Made by a program: the position numbers and the translations under genes | Assembly (NCBI GenBank): GCA_016192065.1 | Contig: JACPUX010000085.1 | Span: forward strand, 1-61,367 | Source of the DNA: Betaproteobacteria bacterium | GTDB lineage: Bacteria > Pseudomonadota > Gammaproteobacteria > Burkholderiales > Casimicrobiaceae | Length of the DNA stretch: 61,367 nucleotides | Direction: 5' to 3' | Notes under the pieces: generated by a model | Databases searched by the model: none | The model's input: only the letters and a program-made list of their open reading frames with translations | Told to the model about the DNA's origin: nothing | Shown: piece after piece, positions 37,996 through 45,457 of the stretch | Position numbering within the stretch: the stretch's first letter is position 1 | Layout of the letters: every line of letters starts with the position of its first letter

Positions 37996-39132
37996 ATGCC
38001 GCTCGAACCATTCAAAGCCTCGGCCTCGCTCACTCTGGGCGTGGAATTGGAACTGCAGCTCGTGAGCCCCGGCGACTTCGATCTGTGCGATGCCGCCAAC
38101 GACATGCTCGATCTTCTGGCCCGCAAACCCTTCCCCGGCGACGTAAAGCCGGAGATGACCCAGAGCATGATCGAAGTCTCCACCGACGTGTTTACCCGCT
38201 ACGAACCCCTGCTGGCGCAACTGCGCGCCATTCGCGATCAGTTGATCAAAGCGGGCGACCGCTTGAACGTCGGTCTTTGCGGCGGTGGCACCCACCCTTT
38301 TCAACGCTGGTTTCATCAACGCATTTTCGCCAAGCCACGCTTTCACGAACTGTCCGCGCTCTACGGCTATCTCGCCAAGCAATTCACGGTGTTCGGCCAG
38401 CACGTGCACGTGGGCTGCGACAACGCCGACCAGGCGCTTTACCTCTTGCACGCGCTCAACCGCTATTTGCCGCATTTCATTGCGCTGTCGGCCTCGTCGC
38501 CCTACTCGCAAGGCGTCGATACGCTGTTCGACTCGGCGCGCCTCAATTCGGTCTTCGCTTTCCCGCTCTCCGGCCGAGCGCCTTTCGTCTTGCATTGGGA
38601 TGAGTTTGAATCGGGCTATTTCGCGAAGATGGAGAAAACCGGTGTCGTCAAGAGCATGAAGGATTTTTACTGGGACATCCGGCCCAAGCCCGAATACGGC
38701 ACCATCGAGCTTCGAGTCTGCGACACCCCGCTCACCGTCGAGCGCGCGGCCGCCTTGGCCTGTTACCTCCAGGCCTTGTGCCGGCACTTGCTCGAAGACC
38801 ACGAAAGCGCGCCCGCCGAAGATGATTATCTGGTCTACAACTACAACCGCTTTCAGGCCTGCCGCTTCGGGCTGGAAGGGGTCATCGTGCATCCGCGCAG
38901 CCACGAGAGTTTGTCTTTGCGCGAAGACATCCTCGCCACTTTGCGACTGATCGACCCCCATGCCCAGGCCTTGGAATGCGGTGGCGCGTTGGAAGAGATC
39001 CACCGCGTTGCCGCTTACTCCGGAAACCACGCCTGGGCCCTGCGCCGCCAGCGTGAAGTCCACGGGAGCATCGAAGGGGTGGTCGATACCGCGGTAAGGC
39101 TGTTTCGGGGCGAACCCGAGGCGCTGGTCTAA
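37996..39132 (+). CDS. YbdK-type carboxylate-amine ligase (GCS2 family)
   Basis: 378 aa, two bases after the antiporter stop. GCS2-family motifs: [12 protein letters not shown] near residue 15, [10 protein letters not shown] near 95, FGQHVHVGC near 135 and [18 protein letters not shown] near 240. Members have weak glutamate-cysteine ligase activity or make other amide compounds. Last gene of the osmotic-stress-like operon. A product such as a gamma-glutamyl compound would fit as a compatible solute or thiol protectant, but this is inference. Confidence 0.9.
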   Translation: MPLEPFKASASLTLGVELELQLVSPGDFDLCDAANDMLDLLARKPFPGDVKPEMTQSMIEVSTDVFTRYEPLLAQLRAIRDQLIKAGDRLNVGLCGGGTHPFQRWFHQRIFAKPRFHELSALYGYLAKQFTVFGQHVHVGCDNADQALYLLHALNRYLPHFIALSASSPYSQGVDTLFDSARLNSVFAFPLSGRAPFVLHWDEFESGYFAKMEKTGVVKSMKDFYWDIRPKPEYGTIELRVCDTPLTVERAAALACYLQALCRHLLEDHESAPAEDDYLVYNYNRFQACRFGLEGVIVHPRSHESLSLREDILATLRLIDPHAQALECGGALEEIHRVAAYSGNHAWALRRQREVHGSIEGVVDTAVRLFRGEPEALV

Positions 39133-39449
39133 ACGTCAGAAGGCTTGTAAACCGAGACAGTGCGCGCTAGGATTTCTTCGCGCTTTTTGAGGGAGCAACG
39201 ATCGAGCGGAGACCAGCGGTTTGAGCCACAACCCGAGGCGCGCCCGCTGCCCATGAGCCGAGCGCGTTTGCCAACCCGGGCAATTTGCCCATTCGCCGGC
39301 TTTATTACAGCAATTCAGTCCCTTGAAGAAATTTTGGGGAACTCCCGTCTTTCGAAAATATCGAAGTATCGCTACATAAAATGCGACTTTATTTGAACTG
39401 TTTTTGTGCGTAAACTTGTCCGGCATTCCCTGGAGAGGAGAACATTGAA
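39133..39449. other. 317-bp gap before the BI-1 gene
   Basis: No gene visible. The right half (about 39340-39400) is clearly AT-rich for this genome and contains a TTCGAAAATATCGAA near-palindrome at about 39352, so a promoter for the BI-1 gene is likely there, but I cannot fix -35 and -10 boxes. No T-tailed hairpin was found after the ybdK stop. Confidence 0.5.
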
Positions 39450-40133
39450 ATGAGCAACGAACGGTTTGGATCAACACTAGCCACTTCCCGCCCCGTCGGC
39501 GAAGCCTCGCTGCTGTCCACCCATAAGGTCTTACGCAACACTTACGCCCTGCTGGCGATGACGCTGCTCTTCAGCGGCCTCACCGCTGGCGCTGCGGCGG
39601 CCCTCAAATTGCCCCACCCGGGCCTGATCATCACCTTGGTGGGCTACTTTGGCCTCTTGTTCCTCACCATGAAGCTGCGCGAAAGCAGCTGGGGCGTGCT
39701 GTCCGTTTTTGCCCTGACCGGTTTCATGGGCTACACCTTGGGCCCCATCATCAGCATGTATTTGGCCATGCCCAATGGGCACCAAACCGTGATGCTGGCT
39801 CTGGGTGGCACCGGCGCGATCTTCCTGGGCCTGTCGGCCTTTGTGCTGGCTACCCGCAAGGACTTCAGCTTCATGGGTGGTTTTCTGGTGGTCGGTGCGC
39901 TGGTGGCTTTCGTGGCCGGTCTGGCGGCCATCTTCTTCCAGCTGCCCGCACTGTCCCTGGCGGTTTCCGCCGCCTTCATGCTGATCGCGTCGGGCCTCAT
40001 CCTGTATGAGACCTCGGCCATCATCCACGGCGGTGAAACCAACTATGTCATGGCCACGGTGAGCTTGTACGTTTCGATCTACAACCTCTTCGTCAGCCTG
40101 CTGTCCCTCTTGGGTATCGGCGGCAACGACTGA
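39450..40133 (+). CDS. Bax inhibitor-1/YccA family membrane protein
   Basis: 227 aa, ATG 39450 behind GGAGAGGAGAAC. Seven hydrophobic segments. The N-terminus STHKVLRNTYALLAMTLLFS and the C-terminal segment LYETSAIIHGGETNYVMATV with SLYVSIYNLFVSLLSLLG are diagnostic of the BI-1/YccA (UPF0005) family. E. coli YccA modulates FtsH proteolysis; the adjacent htpX gene encodes another membrane protease, so a joint role in membrane protein quality control is plausible. Confidence 0.93.
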   Translation: MSNERFGSTLATSRPVGEASLLSTHKVLRNTYALLAMTLLFSGLTAGAAAALKLPHPGLIITLVGYFGLLFLTMKLRESSWGVLSVFALTGFMGYTLGPIISMYLAMPNGHQTVMLALGGTGAIFLGLSAFVLATRKDFSFMGGFLVVGALVAFVAGLAAIFFQLPALSLAVSAAFMLIASGLILYETSAIIHGGETNYVMATVSLYVSIYNLFVSLLSLLGIGGND

Positions 40134-40145
40134 GGAGTTACTCCT

Positions 40146-40354
40146 AAGCCGGACATGCCGGAACCAAAGACGATCGCAGGGAGGCGCGGGCGGCGACAAC
40201 CGGCGAGCAAACCCTTGTACCAACAAGGGGAGAAACCCCTTGTATATCCCCCGCCAGGAACAAGGGGCGACCCCCCTTGTAAATCCCCCAAATTCGTCTC
40301 TTCGACGCTTTATTCTCCGGAAACGTGAAGGCTTCAGGCCTTTGTGACTAAAGC
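40146..40354 (+). repeat. 210-bp structured repeat, copy 1 (before htpX)
   Basis: Shares its whole length with 45231-45442 in the same orientation: AAGCCGG...GGAACCAAAG near the start, ACCAACAAGGGGAGAA in the middle, CTTGTAAATCCCCC, then CTCCGGAAA and GTGAAG...GTGACT at the end. Arms alternate: CCCTTGT (40212), ACAAGGGG (40223), CCCCTTGT (40236), ACAAGGGG (40260), CCCCTTGT (40273), so several exclusive hairpins are possible. Starts 12 bp after the BI-1 stop. Confidence 0.85.
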
Positions 40355-40387
40355 AAAGCCGCCGGTGAAATCCCGGCGGCTTTTTTT
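40355..40387 (+). terminator. Intrinsic terminator between BI-1 and htpX
   Basis: AAAGCCGCCGG, loop TGAAATC, CCGGCGGC then TTTTTTT. It immediately follows the structured repeat and ends 29 bp before the htpX ATG, so it either ends the BI-1 transcript or acts as an attenuator for htpX. Confidence 0.85.
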
Positions 40388-40416
40388 ATCGCCAACCCCC
40401 CTTTGGAAACCCGATC

Positions 40417-41292
40417 ATGAAACGCATCTTTTTGTTCCTGCTGACCAACGTCGCGGTGCTCTTCGTGCTGAGCCTGGTGGTAAAGCTCTTTGGGCTCGAA
40501 CCCATGCTCGCCGACGGTGGACTCAACCTAGGCAGCCTGTTGGTTTTTGCGGCGATCATGGGCATGGGCGGCGCCTTCATTTCGCTGGCGATGTCGAAAT
40601 GGAGCGCCAAGCGCATGGTCGGCGCCGAGGTGATCGAACAACCGCAAAGCGAAGTCGAGCGTTGGCTGGTCGGCACGGTGCAGCGACAGGCGCAGGCCGC
40701 GGGCATCGGCATGCCCGAGGTGGCGATCTATCAGGCGCCCGATGTCAACGCCTTTGCCACCGGCATGAACCGCAACAATGCCTTGGTCGCCGTCTCCACG
40801 GGTCTTTTGCAATCGATGAGCCGCGACGAAGCCGAAGCGGTGTTGGCGCATGAGGTCTCGCACGTCGCCAATGGCGACATGGTCACACTCACCCTGATTC
40901 AAGGCGTGGTCAACACCTTCGTCATCTTCCTCTCGCGGGTGATCGGTCAGATCGTCGATCGCGTGGTCTTCAAGACCGAGCGCGGCCAAGGCCCGGCCTA
41001 TTACATCACCATGATCGTCGCCCAGCTCGTGCTGGGAGTGCTGGCCTCGGTGATCGTCATGTGGTTCTCCCGCCAACGCGAATTCCGCGCCGATGCCGGC
41101 GGCGCAAAACTCGCCGGTCGGGGCAAAATGATCGCCGCGCTGGAACGCTTGCGCGCCGCGCACGAACCCGCCGCCCTGCCCGACAAAATGGCGGCCTTCG
41201 GCATCAGCGGCGGCGCCAAAGGCTTCACTCGACTCTTCATGACCCACCCGCCGCTCGAGGAACGCATCGCCACGCTGCGGGCGGGTGGCTGA
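40417..41292 (+). CDS. htpX: Membrane protease HtpX (M48)
   Basis: 291 aa. Two N-terminal membrane helices (about 5-25 and 35-57), zinc motif [10 protein letters not shown] near 143, two further hydrophobic segments, and the third ligand glutamate in [10 protein letters not shown] near 223. Degrades misfolded membrane proteins at the cytoplasmic side. Family length and order of parts are normal. It lies 29 bp after an intrinsic terminator, so its promoter must be in or beside the structured repeat, or transcription must read through. Confidence 0.95.
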   Translation: MKRIFLFLLTNVAVLFVLSLVVKLFGLEPMLADGGLNLGSLLVFAAIMGMGGAFISLAMSKWSAKRMVGAEVIEQPQSEVERWLVGTVQRQAQAAGIGMPEVAIYQAPDVNAFATGMNRNNALVAVSTGLLQSMSRDEAEAVLAHEVSHVANGDMVTLTLIQGVVNTFVIFLSRVIGQIVDRVVFKTERGQGPAYYITMIVAQLVLGVLASVIVMWFSRQREFRADAGGAKLAGRGKMIAALERLRAAHEPAALPDKMAAFGISGGAKGFTRLFMTHPPLEERIATLRAGG

Positions 41293-41388
41293 GGCGGTTG
41301 GCGGGAGCGAGGGCGTCGTTCAGCGTGCGCAGCAGCCGCTTGCGGTCGCCCTGCGCGATAGCCTCGCACACCCAGTTCGCGAACGCGC

Positions 41389-41943
41389 TCAGGGAACCAC
41401 CGTTACCGGCACAGGTGAGGCATGCACAACTTTTTGGGTAACTGAGCCGAAGAGTAGTCCTTCGATGGCGCTGAGGCCGCGCCTGCCCATGACGATACGC
41501 GCCGCGTGCTGATGCGCGGCCCGCTCCAAGATTCGTTCGGCAGGTTCACCCATCGATACATGCAGGCGCCAGGGTAAGCCGCGGGCCTCGATCAGCTCGC
41601 GCGCGCTCGCCGTGGCCGCCAGGCCGCGGGCGGCAAGTTCTGCTTCGGCCGCTTCTTTGGAAAGCCAGGGCTGCACATTCAACAGCAGCAGAGCGCCCCC
41701 ATGACCGCTCGCGGCATCGGCTGCTGCTTGGGCGACGGCGCGCAGGGCATTTTCCGATCCATCGACCGCGATCACCATCCCATTGTCCGCGATGCCACCC
41801 CTCATTGTGCTAGCGAAATCCAGTCCGACGATGCGGCCTGCGGCATCGCGTTCGAGCGCACTGTTTGTGGGTTGCGGTGTATCGCATGGTGCAGACCCGG
41901 CCTGGCAAACTTCTCCTCGGGGCTTTTCGACTTCGGCGATCAT
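41389..41943 (-). CDS. Universal stress protein (UspA family)
   Basis: 184 aa from ATG 41943, overlapping the terC stop (ATGA) behind GGAGAAGAGAC. The USP domain starts near residue 53 (GMVIAVDGSENALRAV) and ends with the ATP-binding signature IVMGRRGLSAIEGLLFGSVTQKVVHASPVPVTVV, i.e. G-x2-G-x9-G(S/T). About 45 extra residues precede the domain. Last gene of the hpf-terC-usp operon. Between its stop and htpX (41293-41388) the minus strand reads AFANWVCEAIAQGDRKRLL in another frame, which looks like an old coding remnant. Confidence 0.9.
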   Translation of the reverse strand: MIAEVEKPRGEVCQAGSAPCDTPQPTNSALERDAAGRIVGLDFASTMRGGIADNGMVIAVDGSENALRAVAQAAADAASGHGGALLLLNVQPWLSKEAAEAELAARGLAATASARELIEARGLPWRLHVSMGEPAERILERAAHQHAARIVMGRRGLSAIEGLLFGSVTQKVVHASPVPVTVVP

Positions 41944-43052
41944 GTCTCTTCTCCGGCAACGGCAGGCTTGGGTTTCGAAGTTGCGAGGCTCGCCACCACC
42001 GAAATCAGGATGATGCTGGCGACGATCGACAGCGACCACTGGATGGGCAGGTGAAACCAGGGCATGGCGAGCATTTTGCCGCCGATGAACACCAGCACGA
42101 TGGCTAGGCCGTATTTAAGCAAATGGAAGCGCTCGGCCATGTCGGCAAGCAGAAAGTAGAGAGCGCGCAGACCCATGATGGCGAAAATGTTCGAGGTGAA
42201 GACGATGAAGGGGTCGGTGGTCACCGCGAAGATGGCCGGAATGCTATCCACCGCGAAAACCAGGTCGCTCGCTTCGATGAGCACCAGCACCAGAAACATC
42301 GGCGTGGCCCAAAGCAAACCCTTGTGAGTCACCCCGCCCTGGAAGGACGGGGCTTCCTCGCCACGAGCTTGAGCGGGGCCTGCGGCCCCTGGTTCACGTT
42401 TTGTCGCGCTCGACCCGCCATGAATGGCCGGGCTTGCGCTCGACCTGTGGTCACGAACGAAGAATTTTTCACCATGAAACTGCGGCGTGATGCGCAAATG
42501 CCCGCGCAGCCAGCGCAGAAGCGGGTTCTTTTCCAAATCGGGGTGGGCTTCGGCGAAAATTAGCATCTTGATGCCGGTGATGACCAGGAATGCGCCAAAG
42601 ACATAAAGCACCCAGGCGAACTGCTGCACCAGCCACACACCGGCGAGGATCATACCGGCGCGCATGACGATGGCGCCCAGCACGCCGTAGAGCAGCACGC
42701 GGCGCTGCAGCTCGGGCGGCACCGCGAAGTAAGTGAAGATCATCACGAAGACGAACATGTTGTCGACAGACAACGACTGCTCGATCAAATAGCCAGCAAG
42801 AAACTCCAAGGTCTTGGTGCGCGCCACCGCGGTGCCCTGGGTGTCGTTCAAGTGCCACCAGAGCAGCGCGGCAAAGGCCAAGGCGAGCGAGACCCAAACC
42901 GCCACCCAGGTCGCGGCCTCCCTTGCCCCGACGCGATGCGCCTTGCGCCCGCCGAAGACAAAGAGATCCAGCGCCAGCATGACGAGCACGAAAGCGATGA
43001 AGCTACCCCACATCCAGGGCGTCGCAAAACTCACGACATTGGGTTCATTCAT
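41940..43052 (-). CDS. TerC/Alx-family membrane protein with in-frame inserted segment
   Basis: 370 aa from ATG 43052 (MNEPNVVSFATPWMWGSFIA). Nine or so membrane segments of the Alx-type TerC family, with SLSVDNMFVFVMIF and SDLVFAVDSIPAIFAVTTDP, the two acidic motifs thought to bind metal (Mn2+ efflux in E. coli Alx). About 40 residues between FFVRD and KGLLWATP are foreign: HGGSSATKREPGAAGPAQAR, then GEEAPSFQGG. They are encoded by a 120-bp stretch resembling the 3' end of an IS200/IS605-type tnpB element. The reading frame survives, so the protein may still work with a longer cytoplasmic loop. Confidence 0.9.
   Translation of the reverse strand: MNEPNVVSFATPWMWGSFIAFVLVMLALDLFVFGGRKAHRVGAREAATWVAVWVSLALAFAALLWWHLNDTQGTAVARTKTLEFLAGYLIEQSLSVDNMFVFVMIFTYFAVPPELQRRVLLYGVLGAIVMRAGMILAGVWLVQQFAWVLYVFGAFLVITGIKMLIFAEAHPDLEKNPLLRWLRGHLRITPQFHGEKFFVRDHRSSASPAIHGGSSATKREPGAAGPAQARGEEAPSFQGGVTHKGLLWATPMFLVLVLIEASDLVFAVDSIPAIFAVTTDPFIVFTSNIFAIMGLRALYFLLADMAERFHLLKYGLAIVLVFIGGKMLAMPWFHLPIQWSLSIVASIILISVVASLATSKPKPAVAGEET
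42330..42449 (-). mobile_element. Remnant of IS200/IS605 (tnpB/omega-RNA) right end inside terC
   Basis: On the minus strand it runs from CACAGGTCGAGCGC to GCCCCGTCCTTCCAGGGCGG. The hairpin CCCCGTCCTTCCAGGGCGGGG is the kind of right-end structure found after tnpB in IS1341-like elements, where it is also part of the omega RNA. GTCGAGCGC occurs twice. Boundaries are set by where the TerC sequence breaks (FFVRD / KGLLWATP) and may be off by a few bases. No transposase gene remains. Confidence 0.65.
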
Positions 43053-43104
43053 GCGCGTCTCTGCGGTTGCGCCGGCGGGGTGAAGATCTTGCCGATGTCG
43101 TGCT

Positions 43105-43458
43105 TCATGCCAAAGGCCCCAAAATCCTTGGATGACGCGGTGCATGCAAGGCGACCGCCTGCCGGCGCGCGAGGCGGCGCAAGAAGGCGCGGCCGACGCG
43201 CTCGGCGGCGCGGTCGATGGCAACATAGAGAGCGCTTTGCCCGTCTTTGACCACCAGGGGCGGCGCATTCTTGAGCTGCACTTCGATGCCGCAACACTTG
43301 TCGATACCGCCGCGCGGCCCGTTGAGATCCGAGAGCCGAACGACCACCCGCGAGACATCATTTTCCGCATGGCTCAAGGAGAAAGCCAAGCGGCGTTCGA
43401 CATGCGCGCTCAGGCCGTCGGTGAGATCAAAACCTTGGGTGAAAACTTGCAGCTTCAT
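43105..43458 (-). CDS. HPF/RaiA-family ribosome hibernation factor
   Basis: 117 aa from ATG 43458 (MKLQVFTQGFDLTDGLSAHV). Sigma-54 modulation/S30EA family pattern: KLQVFTQGFDLTDGLSAHVE, then RVVVRLSDLNG and ALYVAIDRAAERVGRAFLRR. Binds the 30S subunit and holds ribosomes inactive under stress. Short form without a C-terminal dimerisation domain. First gene of the operon with terC 52 bp downstream; divergent from nhaR across 116 bp. Confidence 0.85.
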   Translation of the reverse strand: MKLQVFTQGFDLTDGLSAHVERRLAFSLSHAENDVSRVVVRLSDLNGPRGGIDKCCGIEVQLKNAPPLVVKDGQSALYVAIDRAAERVGRAFLRRLARRQAVALHAPRHPRILGPLA

Positions 43459-43574
43459 GGCTACTCCCAAAAGCCAGTGGCGAGGGCCAAATTCTGGATC
43501 GGTTGAATGTTCGTGGCAAACAGATAATAATTCGTCCATCATTCGAAAAACGCGAAGTATTGGCGCCGCCCGAC

Positions 43575-44480
43575 ATGCTCAATTTCAAACACCTCCTCTA
43601 TTTCGCCACGGTGGCGCGAGCCGGCGGCGTCACCCGGGCGGCGGAGCGCCTGCATCTGACGCCGCAGACGCTTTCGGGCCAGATCGCGCAGTTCGAGGAG
43701 CGCAACGGCGTGCGTCTTTTTCAGCGCCAAGGCCGCCGCCTCGAACTCACCGAAGCGGGGCGGCTCGCCCTGTCCTACGCCGAAGAGATCTTCCAAACCG
43801 GCAGCGAACTCGAAGAACTTCTGAAAAGCGGCGCCCAGAAGCGCTTCGTCACTTTTCGGGTGGGCATCGTCGATGTCATCCCCAAGTTCATCGCTCACCG
43901 CCTGCTCGCCCCCGTCTTGGCCTTGCCGGAAGCGGTGCGCCTGGTGTGCGAAGAGGACCGCTTGGAGCGGCTGCTGGGCGAAATGGCTATGCATCGGCTC
44001 GATCTGGTGTTGGCCGATAGACCAATGCCGCCAGGGGCGGAAATCAAAGGGTACAGCCATCCCTTGGGCGAAACCGGGGTGGCCTTCATGGCCGAGCCGA
44101 AGCTCGCACGGCAGCTCACGGGGCGTTTCCCGGAACGGCTCGATGGTGCGCCGCTCTTACTGCCCGGTGCCGACACCGCGCTGCACGCCGCACTGCCCCG
44201 CTGGCTGGAACGCAAGGGTTTGTCCATGCGTGTCGTAGGCGAATTTCACGACAGCGCGCTCTTGAAAGCTTTCGGCGAGGCCGGCGCCGGCGTCTTCCCC
44301 GCACCGGCGGCAATCGTGCACGACGTAAGAGCGCACTACAAGGTCGAGACCCTGGGTGAAACCGATGAGTTGAAGGAGCGGTTCTTTTTGATCTCGGCCG
44401 AAAGGCGGCTCACCCATCCCGCCGCTGCCGCGGTGAGCGAGCATGCGCGCGAAGGAGCCTTCGCTCCGAAAAAGGCTTAG
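43575..44480 (+). CDS. nhaR: LysR-type regulator, NhaR-like
   Basis: 301 aa from ATG 43575 (MLNFKHLLYFATVARAGGVT). The LysR helix-turn-helix (AAERLHLTPQTLSGQIAQFE) and the NhaR-typical N-terminus LNFKHLLYF are clear; the effector-binding domain follows to the C-terminus. NhaR proteins sense Na+ and activate antiporter genes. No nhaA is adjacent; the neighbours are the divergent hpf-terC-usp operon, so it may control stress genes here. No clear ribosome site. Confidence 0.85.
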   Translation: MLNFKHLLYFATVARAGGVTRAAERLHLTPQTLSGQIAQFEERNGVRLFQRQGRRLELTEAGRLALSYAEEIFQTGSELEELLKSGAQKRFVTFRVGIVDVIPKFIAHRLLAPVLALPEAVRLVCEEDRLERLLGEMAMHRLDLVLADRPMPPGAEIKGYSHPLGETGVAFMAEPKLARQLTGRFPERLDGAPLLLPGADTALHAALPRWLERKGLSMRVVGEFHDSALLKAFGEAGAGVFPAPAAIVHDVRAHYKVETLGETDELKERFFLISAERRLTHPAAAAVSEHAREGAFAPKKA

Positions 44481-44521
44481 CACCCAGGCCTGACCCGACC
44501 CTTTACTGGCGATTCCTTTCC

Positions 44522-44550
44522 TTGACTCGGGTTCATTGCACCAGTATATT
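44522..44550 (+). promoter_or_regulatory. Sigma-70 promoter of the tetR-RND operon
   Basis: TTGACT (44522-44527), 17-bp spacer, TATATT (44545-44550). Well-formed and placed 41 bp before the TetR start codon. Confidence 0.7.
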
Positions 44551-44564
44551 ACCGACCAGTCAGT
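44551..44564 (+). promoter_or_regulatory. Candidate TetR operator
   Basis: ACCGACCAGTCAGT directly after the -10 box: an imperfect palindrome (ACCGACC / AGTCAGT, reverse ACTGACT) in the style of TetR/AcrR operators. Binding here would block transcription start, implying autorepression of the efflux operon. Confidence 0.55.
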
Positions 44565-44590
44565 TATTTATTTTCTAGGCACCTGCCCTC

Positions 44591-45457
44591 ATGCCCCCAC
44601 CCCGCTCGCCCACGCGCTGGCAGCGTCGCAAGGAAGCGCGTCCGCAAGAGCTCACCGCGGCGGCGCTGGCGCTGTTCGTGGAAAAGGGTTTTGCCGCTAC
44701 CCGTTTGGAAGAAGTGGCGGCGCGGGCAGGGGTGTCCAAAGGCACGCTCTACCTCTACTTCGACAGCAAAGAAGATCTTTTCAAAGCGGTGGTGCGCGAA
44801 GGTTTGGTGCCTTTGCTGGCCGCGGGCGAATCGATGATCGCGCAGTCCACCCTGCCTGCCGAAGATCTGTTTCGTGCCATCGTGCTGCGCTGGTGGGACT
44901 TAGTGGGCAGCACACCTTTGGGCGGTTTGCCCAAGTTGGTGTTCTCCGAAGCGCGCAACTTTCCCGAATTAGCGCGTTTTTATGCCGATGAAGTGATCGA
45001 GCGCGCCAAGCGCCTGCTGGCGCAAGCCCTGCAACGCGGCGTGGCGAGCGGTGCATTTCGCTCCTTCGATGCCGAGGACCTGGTGCTGGTGGTGTTCTCT
45101 CCGCTGATGATGCGCTTGGTGTGGAAACATTCCTTGGGCTGCTGCGGTGTCCCCAGCCCGTCGGACGAGGTATTCCTGCGCGAGTACATCGAATTGATGC
45201 TGCGTGGTTTGCGCGCCGACCCTAAACCCGCAAGCCGCACAAGCCGGAACCAAAGCGGATCGCCAGGAGGCCCGGGCGGCGGCAAAGAGCCGACGAAGCC
45301 TTCTACCAACAAGGGGAGAAGCCCCTTGTTTATCCCCCGACAGGAACAAGAGGGCAAGCCCCCTTGTAAATCCCCCCAATTCATCTCTTCCGCTCAATTC
45401 TTCTCCGGAAATGTGAAGACTTCAGCCCTTAGTGACTTAAGCGGAGATCTTGCATGA
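44591..45457 (+). CDS. TetR/AcrR-family repressor, C-terminus extended through a repeat
   Basis: 288 aa. The helix-turn-helix is at about 20-65 (ELTAAALALFVEKGFAATRL, AGVSKGTLYLYFDSKEDLF) and the ligand-binding domain ends near residue 212, a normal TetR length. The remaining 75 residues are encoded by the 210-bp repeat (45231-45442), are proline/serine/glycine-rich and have no domain look. The frame ends in an ATGA overlap with the RND adaptor start. Probably represses the efflux genes downstream. The tail may be disordered or the gene may have lost its own stop when the repeat arrived. Confidence 0.88.
   Translation: MPPPRSPTRWQRRKEARPQELTAAALALFVEKGFAATRLEEVAARAGVSKGTLYLYFDSKEDLFKAVVREGLVPLLAAGESMIAQSTLPAEDLFRAIVLRWWDLVGSTPLGGLPKLVFSEARNFPELARFYADEVIERAKRLLAQALQRGVASGAFRSFDAEDLVLVVFSPLMMRLVWKHSLGCCGVPSPSDEVFLREYIELMLRGLRADPKPASRTSRNQSGSPGGPGGGKEPTKPSTNKGRSPLFIPRQEQEGKPPCKSPQFISSAQFFSGNVKTSALSDLSGDLA
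45231..45442 (+). repeat. 210-bp structured repeat, copy 2 (inside tetR 3' end)
   Basis: Same orientation as 40146-40354. Keeps ACAAGGGGAGAAGCCCCTTGT (not written longer) and CCCCCTTGTAAATCCCCC, while the first arm CCTTCT is degenerate. Ends GTGACTTAAGC, then the ribosome site for the RND adaptor. In both places the repeat lies just upstream of a gene for an envelope protein. Confidence 0.85.

Noticed and set aside
37324..39063. A 579-codon minus-strand open frame
   Set aside because: Opposite the antiporter and ybdK genes, which are well recognised; no family resemblance on the antisense side.
40355..40387. Possible riboswitch before htpX because of GGTGAAATCCCGG
   Set aside because: The sequence is explained by a simple terminator hairpin; no conserved cobalamin or other aptamer core was found upstream.
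43053..43104. Alx-type pH/Mn riboswitch before terC
   Set aside because: Only 52 bp separate hpf and terC, too short for the known element, and no matching structure is seen.
40146..45442. Possible CRISPR array from the repeated CCCTTGT/ACAAGGGG arms
   Set aside because: Only a few arms per locus, no regular spacer length, no cas genes.
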